In this document: piece after piece, positions 53,051 to 62,056 of the stretch
How positions within the stretch are numbered: the stretch's first letter is position 1
How the letters are laid out: every line of letters starts with the position of its first letter
DNA from: Dysgonomonadaceae bacterium zrk40
GTDB taxonomy: Bacteria > Bacteroidota > Bacteroidia > Bacteroidales > Dysgonomonadaceae
Length of the DNA: 64,000 bases
Direction: 5' to 3'
Assembly: GCA_016916535.1 (NCBI GenBank)
Contig: CP070276.1
Span: forward strand, 2,542,001-2,606,000
Made by a program: the position numbers and the translations under genes
The notes under the pieces: generated by a model
Told to the model about the DNA's origin: nothing
The model's database searches: none
Seen by the model: the letters and a program-made list of their open reading frames with translations, nothing else

Positions 53051-56000
53051 ATGAAAAAACAACTAACGAGAGGAAAAAAGATCAAGTCCGAATCTTTCTT
53101 CACCGGATTCTTATCCATGTTTTTTTTATTCTGTACGGTAGCGCTGAATGCTCAGACAAAGACAGTTTCAGGTAACGTGTTGGATGAAGCTGGGTATTCC
53201 ATTCCCGGTGCCAGTGTCTTTTTACAGGGTACAACGATTGGAACTGTTACAAATGCACAAGGTGAATTTGTTTTACAGAATGTACCGGAAGACGCCACGC
53301 TTCATGTTTCGTTTTTAGGGTATATACCACAAGACATCCCAGTAGCCGGAAAAAACGTAATCCAGGTGGTATTAATTGAGGATACTCAAAGTTTGGATGA
53401 GCTTGTGGTAATCGGATATGGTACGACAAAGCGTGCGAACACAGTTGGCTCAATCTCCAAAATTACATCAAAAGAAATGGCTGAACGTCCCATTGCCCGT
53501 ATTGAGAATGCATTACAGGGGCAGATGGCAGGAGTATCTGTGAGAAGTGCCACCGGTAAGCCGGGTGCCGATCTGGAGATACGTGTACGTGGTGCTGCTT
53601 CGATTACCGGAGATTCAAGTCCACTCTATGTGGTTGATGGTGTTCCGCTTGAATCTTTACAAGGTGTGAACCCCAGTGATATTGAGTCAATTGATGTGTT
53701 AAAAGATGCTGCCTCTGCCGCTATTTATGGTTCGCGTGGTTCCAATGGTGTTGTGCTCATCTCAACCAAAAGGGGAAAGAGCGGACCTCCGACAGTCACT
53801 TTCAATGCATACTATGGTGTAGGAAATCTTGAACGGAAGGTAGATGTGCTCTCTTCGGATGAATGGATCACGTTCAACAAAAAATGGTATGACCGACAGT
53901 GGGTGAACTCTCAAGGCGGAAATCTGGGTGATAGCCAGGAGATGCGTATTCAGAAGGCTATTAACGATGGCAGACTGACGCAGGCTGATCTGAACAGTCC
54001 TGATTACCGGAGCAAATTAAACAGCATCAAAGCAGTATACGGATTGTATGACCCCTGGTGGGGTACAGACAATATTGAACCGATTGACTGGCAGGATGCA
54101 TTCTATCAAACGGCTCCTCAAAGTGATATCCAATTGAGTATAGCCGGCGCCACTGATAGAATCAGTTATGCCATTTCAGGTGGTGTCTTTGATCAGGAAG
54201 GGCTGGTGCCCGGTTCATCGTTTACCCGTTATTCAGGCAGGGTGAAATTAAATGTGAAAGCAAATGATTTTATCTCGTTGGGTGTCAATCTTGCACCTTC
54301 CTATGGAATCAGTAATGGTACAAATGTTGATGGAAAAGACCAGGCTGTTGCTCGTGTATTGAGCTACCCCGGTTGGGTACTGGCTGGTACAGGTAAATAT
54401 GCAGGGGCTGACCCCTCAGGATGGGCCGAAGGTCAGTATGATGCATCCGACCCCAGCAAGTATAAATTTTACGGCATGTGGGGCCCGGGTGATAACAACG
54501 TGAGCCCTTACATTCAAGCATCAGGACCAACCAGAAAAGAAAGCAATGTACGATTGAACTCCTCGGTTGATGTAACACTGAATCTGGCCAAAGGGCTTAC
54601 CTTGAATGGGATGTATGCCTGGAACTACCTCAGTGCGATCGATCGCTCCTTTTCGCCTACCTGGATCAATAGAACATGGAATACGGCAGAGTATCCCGGT
54701 CAACGATCCAGTTCATCCTATCAGACATGGACCAACAACAACACACTGGTACAGACTGTGGCCAACTACAGCAATGTGTGGGGGGATCATGCTTTTGATC
54801 TGATGGCTGGTTTCTCACAGGAAAAGAGTAATGTGCACAGAAGCCGTCAACAACAGTCGGACTTCCCGAATGACAAGACATGGGTGTTCAATCGTGATTA
54901 TGGTAGAACAACCAACTCCAATGAAATTGGATTCAGCGAAAATGCAATGATGTCATTTTTTGGCCGTGCAAATTACACATTGAAAGATATGTATATTCTG
55001 ACCTTGTCGTTACGTCGTGACGGCTCATCAAAATTTGGACCCGACAATCGCTGGGGTAATTTCCCTGCCATTTCGGGTGCCTGGAAATTCAGCGAAGAGG
55101 AGTTCCTGAAGGATCTCGATTGGCTGGGGCTCTCAAAACTTCGTGTGAGTTGGGGTCTGGCAGGTAACGACCGCATCTCAAATGCATCGTTTATGTCAAA
55201 TATGACTGCCCGCAATTATACAATTGGTGAATCCCAAGCGTTGGCAAATGGATATGTGATAGGAAATATTGCGAACTCAATGCTGGGATGGGAGTCTACC
55301 TCATCTACCAATATCGGATTGGATATGAGTTTTATGCGCGGAAGGTTTTCTTTTTCAGCTGATTACTATTATAAGTTGACTTCTGACCTGTTGTTGAATT
55401 CACCTGTATCTCCTATTACCGGATTCACCAATATGATGGATAACATTGGTAAGGTGCGTAACCATGGGATGGAGTTTGACTTCAATTCATTTAACATCGA
55501 CAGGGGCGATTTTTCCTGGGAAACCGCGTTGAATCTCTCGTTTAACCGCAACAAAATTGTTGAACTTGCAGGAGGAAATGCCGATATCATTTTTGGCTCA
55601 ACTGTACAAGCTTTGATTCAAAGGGTGGGGCATCCCATCAATTCTTATTACCTCTACGAGGTAGAACGTACGTTACGTGCATCAGATTTTGAAGCAAACG
55701 GAACTACTCCCAAACAGGGAATTGCGATTTATCCGGGACAACGGCCGGGAGATACCAAATGGAAGGATAAGACTGGTGACGGAGTCATCTCTGCAGCAGA
55801 TAAAGATGTGGTGGGTAGTTATGAACCCGATTTTGAATGGGGACTCACCAACACCTTTACCTTTAAAAACTGGGATTTGTCGATTTTCCTGAACGGACGT
55901 CAGGGGGGTGAGTTGCTCTCATCCGGATCGCGTGGTTGGAACCGTGCCACCAACGGTCCCGGATGGCAGTATATGGATCGCTGGCTCTATGACGCCTATT

Positions 56001-56320
56001 GGAACGAAGATGAACCTGGTGACGGGAAAACTCCCGGGTTCTTCTCAACGGTAAGCGGCAATCAATATGATACGAACTGGCTCTATGATGCCACATATAT
56101 CCGGATCAAAAATATTCGATTTGGATACAACTGGAAATTGCAACCCAACAGATATGTCAACAATATTCGTTTGTATGTGTCATGTGACAATGTCTACCTT
56201 TGGGACAATTACTACCCGGGATACTCTCCTGAAGGAGCAACACAGGATAATGCTGCTTCTGAATGGGGTGCATACCCATTGGCTCGCACAGTTATTACAG
56301 GTATCAATGTTACATTTTAA
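53051..56320 (+). CDS. SusC/RagA-like TonB-dependent transporter (pair 3)
   Basis: A 1089-residue outer-membrane receptor. After the signal peptide (ending LNAQ) come the carboxypeptidase-D-like domain (TVSGNVLDEAGYSIPGASV), TonB-box-like DELVVIGYG, plug segments SPLYVVDGVP and VLKDAASAAIYGSRGSNGVV, and a barrel ending INVTF. Its SusD begins 13 bp downstream. It is the longest of the three transporters here. Sequence differences from the other two suggest a different oligosaccharide, perhaps galactose-rich, given the GH35-like enzyme downstream. Confidence 0.95.
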   Translation: MKKQLTRGKKIKSESFFTGFLSMFFLFCTVALNAQTKTVSGNVLDEAGYSIPGASVFLQGTTIGTVTNAQGEFVLQNVPEDATLHVSFLGYIPQDIPVAGKNVIQVVLIEDTQSLDELVVIGYGTTKRANTVGSISKITSKEMAERPIARIENALQGQMAGVSVRSATGKPGADLEIRVRGAASITGDSSPLYVVDGVPLESLQGVNPSDIESIDVLKDAASAAIYGSRGSNGVVLISTKRGKSGPPTVTFNAYYGVGNLERKVDVLSSDEWITFNKKWYDRQWVNSQGGNLGDSQEMRIQKAINDGRLTQADLNSPDYRSKLNSIKAVYGLYDPWWGTDNIEPIDWQDAFYQTAPQSDIQLSIAGATDRISYAISGGVFDQEGLVPGSSFTRYSGRVKLNVKANDFISLGVNLAPSYGISNGTNVDGKDQAVARVLSYPGWVLAGTGKYAGADPSGWAEGQYDASDPSKYKFYGMWGPGDNNVSPYIQASGPTRKESNVRLNSSVDVTLNLAKGLTLNGMYAWNYLSAIDRSFSPTWINRTWNTAEYPGQRSSSSYQTWTNNNTLVQTVANYSNVWGDHAFDLMAGFSQEKSNVHRSRQQQSDFPNDKTWVFNRDYGRTTNSNEIGFSENAMMSFFGRANYTLKDMYILTLSLRRDGSSKFGPDNRWGNFPAISGAWKFSEEEFLKDLDWLGLSKLRVSWGLAGNDRISNASFMSNMTARNYTIGESQALANGYVIGNIANSMLGWESTSSTNIGLDMSFMRGRFSFSADYYYKLTSDLLLNSPVSPITGFTNMMDNIGKVRNHGMEFDFNSFNIDRGDFSWETALNLSFNRNKIVELAGGNADIIFGSTVQALIQRVGHPINSYYLYEVERTLRASDFEANGTTPKQGIAIYPGQRPGDTKWKDKTGDGVISAADKDVVGSYEPDFEWGLTNTFTFKNWDLSIFLNGRQGGELLSSGSRGWNRATNGPGWQYMDRWLYDAYWNEDEPGDGKTPGFFSTVSGNQYDTNWLYDATYIRIKNIRFGYNWKLQPNRYVNNIRLYVSCDNVYLWDNYYPGYSPEGATQDNAASEWGAYPLARTVITGINVTF

Positions 56321-56333
56321 AAAGGAATAAGTC

Positions 56334-57869
56334 ATGAAAAAAAATATATCAATATTATTGATCACACTCTTGACGGTAGTCTCTTGCTCTGATGTGCTGG
56401 ATATCTATCCCGTTGAGAATAATTCTGCGGATCAGTTCTACAAAACCGAATTGGAAATGCAACAAGCGGTAATAGGTATCTATGGACGATTGTCACAGTA
56501 TACAGATATCCCCGCTCTTTATTATCTCCAATTATCTGAAAGCCGTTCTGATAACTGGTTCATGGCGCAAATACCAAATGCCCAGCGTGATCAGGCTGAT
56601 GTACGCCGTTTTCAGGTAAACTCGCAAACAGGATTGGTGTCAACAGTTTACAATCGTTTCTATTCGATTATTGCAGATGTGAATACACTCATGGCTAAAT
56701 CAGATGAATCCTATAGCCGTTTTCGTGCTGAAGCCAGCTTCTTGCGGGCATATGCCTATTTTGAACTCGTTCGATCCTGGGGACCTCAACCGGTTCTGTT
56801 AACACCGACCGAAAAACAGGATGCGTTGGATGCCGCACGTCAACCGGTAAGTGATGTTTATGATCAAATCGTTAAAGATTTACTCTTTGCTATTGAACAT
56901 CTTGATGAATTTTACACAGGTAAAGAGGCCGGAAGAGTAGGTTCATGGGCGGCCCGTACTTTGTTGGCTAATGTATATGCTACCATGGCTGGCTATCCTT
57001 TGAACGACGGAACTGCCTATCAAAAAGCAGTTGATATCTTGACGCCTGTCATCAATACAATAGGAAGCCGTTTTGCTCCAAAATATACCGATATCTTTGA
57101 TCTGGAACAGGAGAACAAATGGGATCTATTTTCTGTACAGTTTTCTTCCGGGGGGCAGGGTCTTGGTTCATCTGTGCCGGGATTCTCAACCGGCGGAGGC
57201 TCTTCTTCTGAGACAATGTTTCCAGAGTGGGTCTATTCCGGTTATACAACTCAGGGACAGGATTTCCGAATGGATTCAGTCATTATAAATGATATGCTTG
57301 ATGAGGATGATGCCAGAGGACAATTCCCGCTTTTCACAAAAGGTTACTGGAATGTGAAAAATCCACCTGAAAATCCGACTGCTGCCGATTCTGCTACCAA
57401 TTATATTGAGAAGCCATATCTAATGATCAAATATTTGGTTCGGGACAATACCAACAACTCCATCAAAGCATGGAACGATTATCCCCTTAATTTCCCGATT
57501 CTGCGTGTATCAGATGCTTATCTGTTGTACGCTGAAGCACTCATTGGTGTGGGACGTCCTGGGGATGCCAAAGAGTGGGTTGACAAAGTACGCCTGCGAG
57601 CTGGGATAGAAGCTTTGGGATCCAATCCCACCTTACAGGATGTGATGGATGAACGTCGCAAAGAGTTCCTGGGAGAAGGGAAACGTTACTTTGACCTTGT
57701 CAGACAAGGTGAGGCCGTATTTGTTCAGAGGCTGAAATCATTTTCAGACTGGTATGGAAACGTAACAGTCTACAATGGATCGGATCCGACAATCAGGGAT
57801 ATGTTGTTGCCAATCCCCCAATCAGTGATGAATATTCATTTGGATTGGGATCAGAATAGTAATTACTAA
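56334..57869 (+). CDS. SusD/RagB-like glycan-binding lipoprotein (pair 3)
   Basis: A 511-residue lipoprotein with a signal ending VVSC, then SDVLDIYPVEN. FLRAYAYFELVRSWGPQPVLL, WAARTLLANVYATMAG, VSDAYLLYAEALIGVG and MDERRKEFLGEGKRYFDLVR are SusD/RagB features. The C terminus LLPIPQSVMNIHLDWDQN is standard. It acts with the SusC encoded 13 bp upstream. It is followed after 10 bp by a strong intrinsic terminator. Confidence 0.93.
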   Translation: MKKNISILLITLLTVVSCSDVLDIYPVENNSADQFYKTELEMQQAVIGIYGRLSQYTDIPALYYLQLSESRSDNWFMAQIPNAQRDQADVRRFQVNSQTGLVSTVYNRFYSIIADVNTLMAKSDESYSRFRAEASFLRAYAYFELVRSWGPQPVLLTPTEKQDALDAARQPVSDVYDQIVKDLLFAIEHLDEFYTGKEAGRVGSWAARTLLANVYATMAGYPLNDGTAYQKAVDILTPVINTIGSRFAPKYTDIFDLEQENKWDLFSVQFSSGGQGLGSSVPGFSTGGGSSSETMFPEWVYSGYTTQGQDFRMDSVIINDMLDEDDARGQFPLFTKGYWNVKNPPENPTAADSATNYIEKPYLMIKYLVRDNTNNSIKAWNDYPLNFPILRVSDAYLLYAEALIGVGRPGDAKEWVDKVRLRAGIEALGSNPTLQDVMDERRKEFLGEGKRYFDLVRQGEAVFVQRLKSFSDWYGNVTVYNGSDPTIRDMLLPIPQSVMNIHLDWDQNSNY

Positions 57870-57879
57870 TTTTCAAACC

Positions 57880-57918
57880 AACACCGAAAGTGAGCCTTCA
57901 TGACTCACTTTCGGTGTT
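57880..57918 (+). terminator. Intrinsic terminator after susD (pair 3)
   Basis: A 15-bp perfect stem (57880-57894 with 57904-57918), 9-nt loop, followed directly by T residues (57917-57921). It is the clearest terminator of the window. The GH35-like gene begins 17 bp after it, so that gene depends on readthrough or on a promoter I cannot see. Confidence 0.85.
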
Positions 57919-57934
57919 TTTAAATATTAAAACA

Positions 57935-59602
57935 ATGTTCTACTTTCAGAAAAATAGATATTTTGCTCTGATCGTCTTGTTGGCTTCCTTTTTTACGAAT
58001 GAAGCCATTGGCCAGCATATGCCCCGATTGGAGAAAAGAGGTGCCGTAACCCAGCTGATAGTGGAAGAGAAACCTTTTCTGATTCTGGGGGGCGAGTTGC
58101 ACAACTCCAGCAGTTCCAATCTCGAATATCTGGAACCTGTCTGGCAACAGTTAAAAGATATGCACCTGAATACAGTGCTGGCTGCGATTTCCTGGCAGCT
58201 GACAGAGCCGGAGGAGGGGCAGTTTGATTTTTCACTGGTCGACGGATTGATCCGTGAGGCTAGGGAACATGACCTGCGGCTTGTGTTGTTGTGGTTTGGC
58301 AGCTGGAAAAATGGGCTATCCCATTATGTGCCCGACTGGGTGAAACAAGATCCTGCACGCTTTCCCAGGGTGATACTTGACAATGGCAAAGCTACCGAGA
58401 CTGTAAGTCCTTTGGGACTGGAATCCAGGAAGGCTGATGCCAGGGCATTTGCAGCTCTGATGGAACACCTGAAAAAAGTGGATGGGCGTGACAACACGGT
58501 GATAATGGTGCAGGTGGAAAATGAGGTGGGGGTACTGGGAGCTGTGAGAGATTACTCAGAGTTGGGCAACACTTTTTTTCATCAACAGGTGCCGAAAGCG
58601 CTCATAGATGGCTTGAAAATGTATGAAGAAGACCTGCATCCGCAAGTAAAAGAGTTGTGGGAGCGTCACGGTCGTCGGGAAGCAGGCAGTTGGAGTGAGG
58701 TGTTCGGCAACAACCTACTTTCCGAAGAGTATTTCATGGCCTGGCACTATGCCGACTATATCAATGCTGTGGCTGCTGCAGGTAAAGCACAATATGACCT
58801 TCCTATGTTCGTCAACGCATGGATTGTACAACCGGAAGACAAAAGAGCGGGGGACTATCCATCCGGAGGACCTCAGGAACATGTTCATGATTTCTGGCGC
58901 ATAGCTGCTCCCAATATTGACATCTTCAGTCCGGATATCTATCTTCCGGATTTTCCGGCTATTACGGAAGCGTATACCCATTCATGGAATCCATTGTTTA
59001 TCCCTGAGTCGTTTGCCGGTGAAATGGGAGCAGCAAATGCTTTTTATGCACTCGGAAAACATGCGGCCATTGGCTATTCACCTTTCGGCATTGACGGGAT
59101 TGCTGATTCATCTCAGGTTTCATTCCTGGCAAAGGCTTACAGAGTGCTGGGGCAGCTCGCGCCTATAATCACAGAGGCTAAGTCCGACAATAGGATCACC
59201 GCGTTTATGCTCACAAAAACCAAGAGCCAGATAACCCAAAAACTGGGAGGATATAAGGTGACAGCCTCATTGAATCAGAATATGAGATCTGGTGCATTCT
59301 TATCCGATAACGGTTATGGCATCGTGGTTTGGGAGGGTGAAGAGGTATTTGTGGTTGCCGGTTCAAACATAAACATTACTTTTGTTCCGGATACACCCGG
59401 TCCCCACATGGCTGGTTTCCTGTCTGTATACGAGGGAGAGTATCTGAACGGGAGCTGGAAAAGTGGTCGGTTACTCAACGGTGACAATATCATGGTCAAC
59501 TATGATCTTGCCAATGAAGCGTATCATAACCGAACTGGCACCGGTGCCAAACTGGGGAGTGATCCTTCAATTCTGAAGGTGAAGCTTTATCGATTCGAAT
59601 AA
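57935..59602 (+). CDS. GH35-like beta-galactosidase (DUF5597 type)
   Basis: A 555-residue exported enzyme from the ATG at 57935. An ATG at 57890 lies inside the terminator and is rejected. The signal peptide ends near EAIGQ. GGELHNSSSSNLEYLEPVW, LAAISWQLTEPEEGQFDF and IMVQVENEVG (Glu197 probable acid/base) match the GH35/GH42-like barrel, and FIPESF (Glu358) is the probable nucleophile. The C-terminal part resembles DUF5597, which accompanies a GH35 subgroup in Bacteroidota, Caulobacter and Xanthomonas. Beta-galactosidase action on RG-I galactan or arabinogalactan is likely. It is 17 bp before the DUF4861-like gene. Confidence 0.85.
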   Translation: MFYFQKNRYFALIVLLASFFTNEAIGQHMPRLEKRGAVTQLIVEEKPFLILGGELHNSSSSNLEYLEPVWQQLKDMHLNTVLAAISWQLTEPEEGQFDFSLVDGLIREAREHDLRLVLLWFGSWKNGLSHYVPDWVKQDPARFPRVILDNGKATETVSPLGLESRKADARAFAALMEHLKKVDGRDNTVIMVQVENEVGVLGAVRDYSELGNTFFHQQVPKALIDGLKMYEEDLHPQVKELWERHGRREAGSWSEVFGNNLLSEEYFMAWHYADYINAVAAAGKAQYDLPMFVNAWIVQPEDKRAGDYPSGGPQEHVHDFWRIAAPNIDIFSPDIYLPDFPAITEAYTHSWNPLFIPESFAGEMGAANAFYALGKHAAIGYSPFGIDGIADSSQVSFLAKAYRVLGQLAPIITEAKSDNRITAFMLTKTKSQITQKLGGYKVTASLNQNMRSGAFLSDNGYGIVVWEGEEVFVVAGSNINITFVPDTPGPHMAGFLSVYEGEYLNGSWKSGRLLNGDNIMVNYDLANEAYHNRTGTGAKLGSDPSILKVKLYRFE

Positions 59603-59619
59603 TCATAATATTTAAACAA

Positions 59620-60492
59620 ATGAAAACGAAACTATTTTTATGTGCCTTGCTCCTACAGGGAAGTATACTCACAGCACAGAACATGACAGATGCAAGCCTC
59701 TTCTTGCGCAGTGACAGTACACGCTACCTGGATCAAGTCTCATCAGAATCAGGCGATCTCTATAACGCGCTGGGACATCACGGACCGGCAATTGAAAATG
59801 AATGGCTTGGACTGAGGCTCTATTTTGACAAAAAAGCAGCAATTGATGTCTATTCAAAAGCCAACAGAGGACTTGAACTCGCAGATTATAAATGGTACCC
59901 CACAGCGGAACAACAGATGAGCGGAAAAGGTGCCGACTACTACAAGGTTGGGCCCACCGTCGGCTTGGGAGGAATCCGTTTATGGGATGGCGAGAATGTG
60001 GTGCCACTTCACCCGGTTGCAAGCAGATCGGCAAGGGTGGTGAAAGAGGGTTCGGTCTCCTTTATGGAGATGCTGTCTGAAGATGTGCCCTACCGCAACA
60101 ACAAGGTTGATCTCCTTGTCAGGGTTACCGTCTATTCCGGTCTTAGAAAGGCCAAGGTTGAGGCATTTGCATTGAGTGATGATGATGTAGCGTTTGTAAC
60201 CGGCATCAACTATCACCCGGGACAGCAGGTGGTGGTGGAAGATGATTGCATCTTCACCTGGGGATTGCATCCGGAGGATGTGGCTGCTGAGCAGGTGGAA
60301 CTGGGTGCGGCTATCTTCGTAGATCCGGACGATTTCTCACGGAAGATGGATGATGGCAATCAGCATCTATTTGTTTCTAAACCTGCAAGATACATTAGTT
60401 ACTGGATCTCTTCGGCAAATGGCAAAGAGCCACTGATTAATTCGCTGGATCGGTTTATCGACTTTTCGAAGTTGGAAATAAATTGCAAATGA
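59620..60492 (+). CDS. DUF4861-like exported protein
   Basis: A 290-residue protein with a signal peptide ending ILTAQN. The body is beta-rich, with NALGHHGPAIENEWLGLRLYF, DYYKVGPTVGLGGIRLWDG and VAFVTGINYHPGQQV. This resembles DUF4861, a family that recurs in pectin-related Bacteroidetes loci and is sometimes fused to GH105. I know of no biochemical function. The HHGPAIE and VGPTVGLGG segments look like a conserved active or binding site. It lies between GH35-like and GH28 genes with gaps of 17 and 29 bp. It is a good candidate for an uncharacterised pectin enzyme. Confidence 0.75.
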   Translation: MKTKLFLCALLLQGSILTAQNMTDASLFLRSDSTRYLDQVSSESGDLYNALGHHGPAIENEWLGLRLYFDKKAAIDVYSKANRGLELADYKWYPTAEQQMSGKGADYYKVGPTVGLGGIRLWDGENVVPLHPVASRSARVVKEGSVSFMEMLSEDVPYRNNKVDLLVRVTVYSGLRKAKVEAFALSDDDVAFVTGINYHPGQQVVVEDDCIFTWGLHPEDVAAEQVELGAAIFVDPDDFSRKMDDGNQHLFVSKPARYISYWISSANGKEPLINSLDRFIDFSKLEINCK

Positions 60493-60521
60493 AATAGCAA
60501 GGATTAAACCAGCAATAGGCC

Positions 60522-61973
60522 ATGAAAAGGGTGATTTGTAATGAGATGCAACTGGATGTGAAATGCCGCGATATCATTCCAGGGATGTTGCTTATTACTC
60601 TAATCATGGTACTTGGAGGTGCCGGATCCTGTGTGAGTGAGAAGGGAGGATATTACGACATTACTGATTTTGGAGCCATCGCTTCTCCCTCATCCGTGAA
60701 CACAGAATCCATACAGGCTGCCATCGACATGTGTGCCGATGAGGGGGGCGGAACGGTACTGGTGCCAGCAGATACATTTCTTACCGGGGCCATCTTCCTG
60801 AAACAGGATGTGAGCCTTGAAATAGCTGCTGGAGGAGTGCTGAAAGGCACTACCAATTTGTCTGACTACAAATTGGTGCGTACAAGATGGGAAGGTGAAG
60901 AACGAATCTGGATCAGCGCACTGATCAATGCTTTTGATATGGATGGCTTCAGCATTAGTGGCAAAGGCACGGTGGACGGATCGGGTGATGTATGGTTCTC
61001 TCACAGAGAAGCACGTAACCGGTCGGCCGCAGATACGATCGGTGAGGGCCTGAGGTCTGCGCCTCTACATATTGGACCTTTTCGTGAAGGTCCACCCCCG
61101 TTGGGCCCCGAGGGTGGATTGATTCCCGATAAATCTTCACCCGCTTTTGAATTCAGGGAGGTGGAGCTACCCGGCTATGCCCGCCCGCGGCTCATTGCCA
61201 TACAGAACTGCAGCAACGTGGTTGTGCAGGATCTGCATCTGGTCAACCAGTCGAGCTGGGGTCTCTTTGTCCTATACAGTAACCGGGTGGATATCAGTGA
61301 TCTTGTGATCCGTGCCGAGCACTATATACCCAGCTCTGACGGCATCGACATCGATTCCAGTGATGGGGTGCATATCTCTCATGTAGATATCGATGTGAAT
61401 GATGACTGTATCTCTATCAAGTCAGGAAAAGATGAGGATGGCCGGCGTGTGAACAGACCGGCTGAGAATATTCTGGTTGAACACTCCATTTTCAGGTATG
61501 GCCATGGTGGCGTGGCAATGGGCAGCGAGATGTCAGGCGGCATCCGCAATGTCACCATTGCCGATTGCATTATGGAGGCCGACAACTGGGCACCCATACG
61601 TTTTAAGTCACAACCCAGCCGGGGCGGTGTGGTGGAGAATATCACCTATCGCGATCTGGTATTGAACGGGACGCGTCAGGCATTTGAATTCAATATGGAG
61701 TGGCGCATGGTTCCTCCACTCAAAGCTCCTTCAGATCCACTGCCCGTGGTGCGTAACGTGAAAATAATCAACGTCAGCGGTACTGTAACGGAGGCCGGAT
61801 TCATTCACGGCTTGCCCGATAGTCCTATCGAGGATGTGACTTTTGAAAACTGCAATATCAATGCTGTGAGAGGCCTTAGGGTAGAGAACGTAAAAAATCT
61901 GGATCTCTCCGGTCTGACGATTCAGACAGAAGAGGGTGAACCGGTTATCAGAAGAAACATATTCGGAGAATGA
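60522..61973 (+). CDS. GH28 polygalacturonase / exo-galacturonosidase
   Basis: A 483-residue protein, probably a lipoprotein (AGSC, Cys37; starts at 60546 or 60585 are also possible). A right-handed beta-helix carries all GH28 motifs: SSDGIDIDSS (271-280), NDDCISIKSGKD (293-304), YGHGGVAMGSEMSGG (326-340) with the catalytic-site His, and RFKS (360-363). A loop rich in Pro and Gly (about 184-206) interrupts the helix and may shape the substrate cleft. The SGKDEDGRRV and GSEMSGG pattern is that of exo-acting bacterial GH28. It should release galacturonic acid or digalacturonate. A GH106-like gene begins 83 bp downstream. Confidence 0.9.
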   Translation: MKRVICNEMQLDVKCRDIIPGMLLITLIMVLGGAGSCVSEKGGYYDITDFGAIASPSSVNTESIQAAIDMCADEGGGTVLVPADTFLTGAIFLKQDVSLEIAAGGVLKGTTNLSDYKLVRTRWEGEERIWISALINAFDMDGFSISGKGTVDGSGDVWFSHREARNRSAADTIGEGLRSAPLHIGPFREGPPPLGPEGGLIPDKSSPAFEFREVELPGYARPRLIAIQNCSNVVVQDLHLVNQSSWGLFVLYSNRVDISDLVIRAEHYIPSSDGIDIDSSDGVHISHVDIDVNDDCISIKSGKDEDGRRVNRPAENILVEHSIFRYGHGGVAMGSEMSGGIRNVTIADCIMEADNWAPIRFKSQPSRGGVVENITYRDLVLNGTRQAFEFNMEWRMVPPLKAPSDPLPVVRNVKIINVSGTVTEAGFIHGLPDSPIEDVTFENCNINAVRGLRVENVKNLDLSGLTIQTEEGEPVIRRNIFGE

Positions 61974-62056
61974 GGAAGATAGTGATGGACAGTGTTCACT
62001 CACAACTCTTCCGTGCGATAACTTGTAAAATAATCTACTTCTCAAATGAAGATAAA

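Noticed and set aside
57890-57934. Upstream ATG extending the GH35-like protein by 15 residues
   Set aside because: It lies inside the intrinsic terminator hairpin, and the extension precedes a complete signal peptide that begins at 57935.
61975-62022. Weak hairpin between GH28 and the GH106-like gene
   Set aside because: The stem is interrupted (6 bp outer and 5 bp inner) with no T run, so it is not convincing as a terminator.
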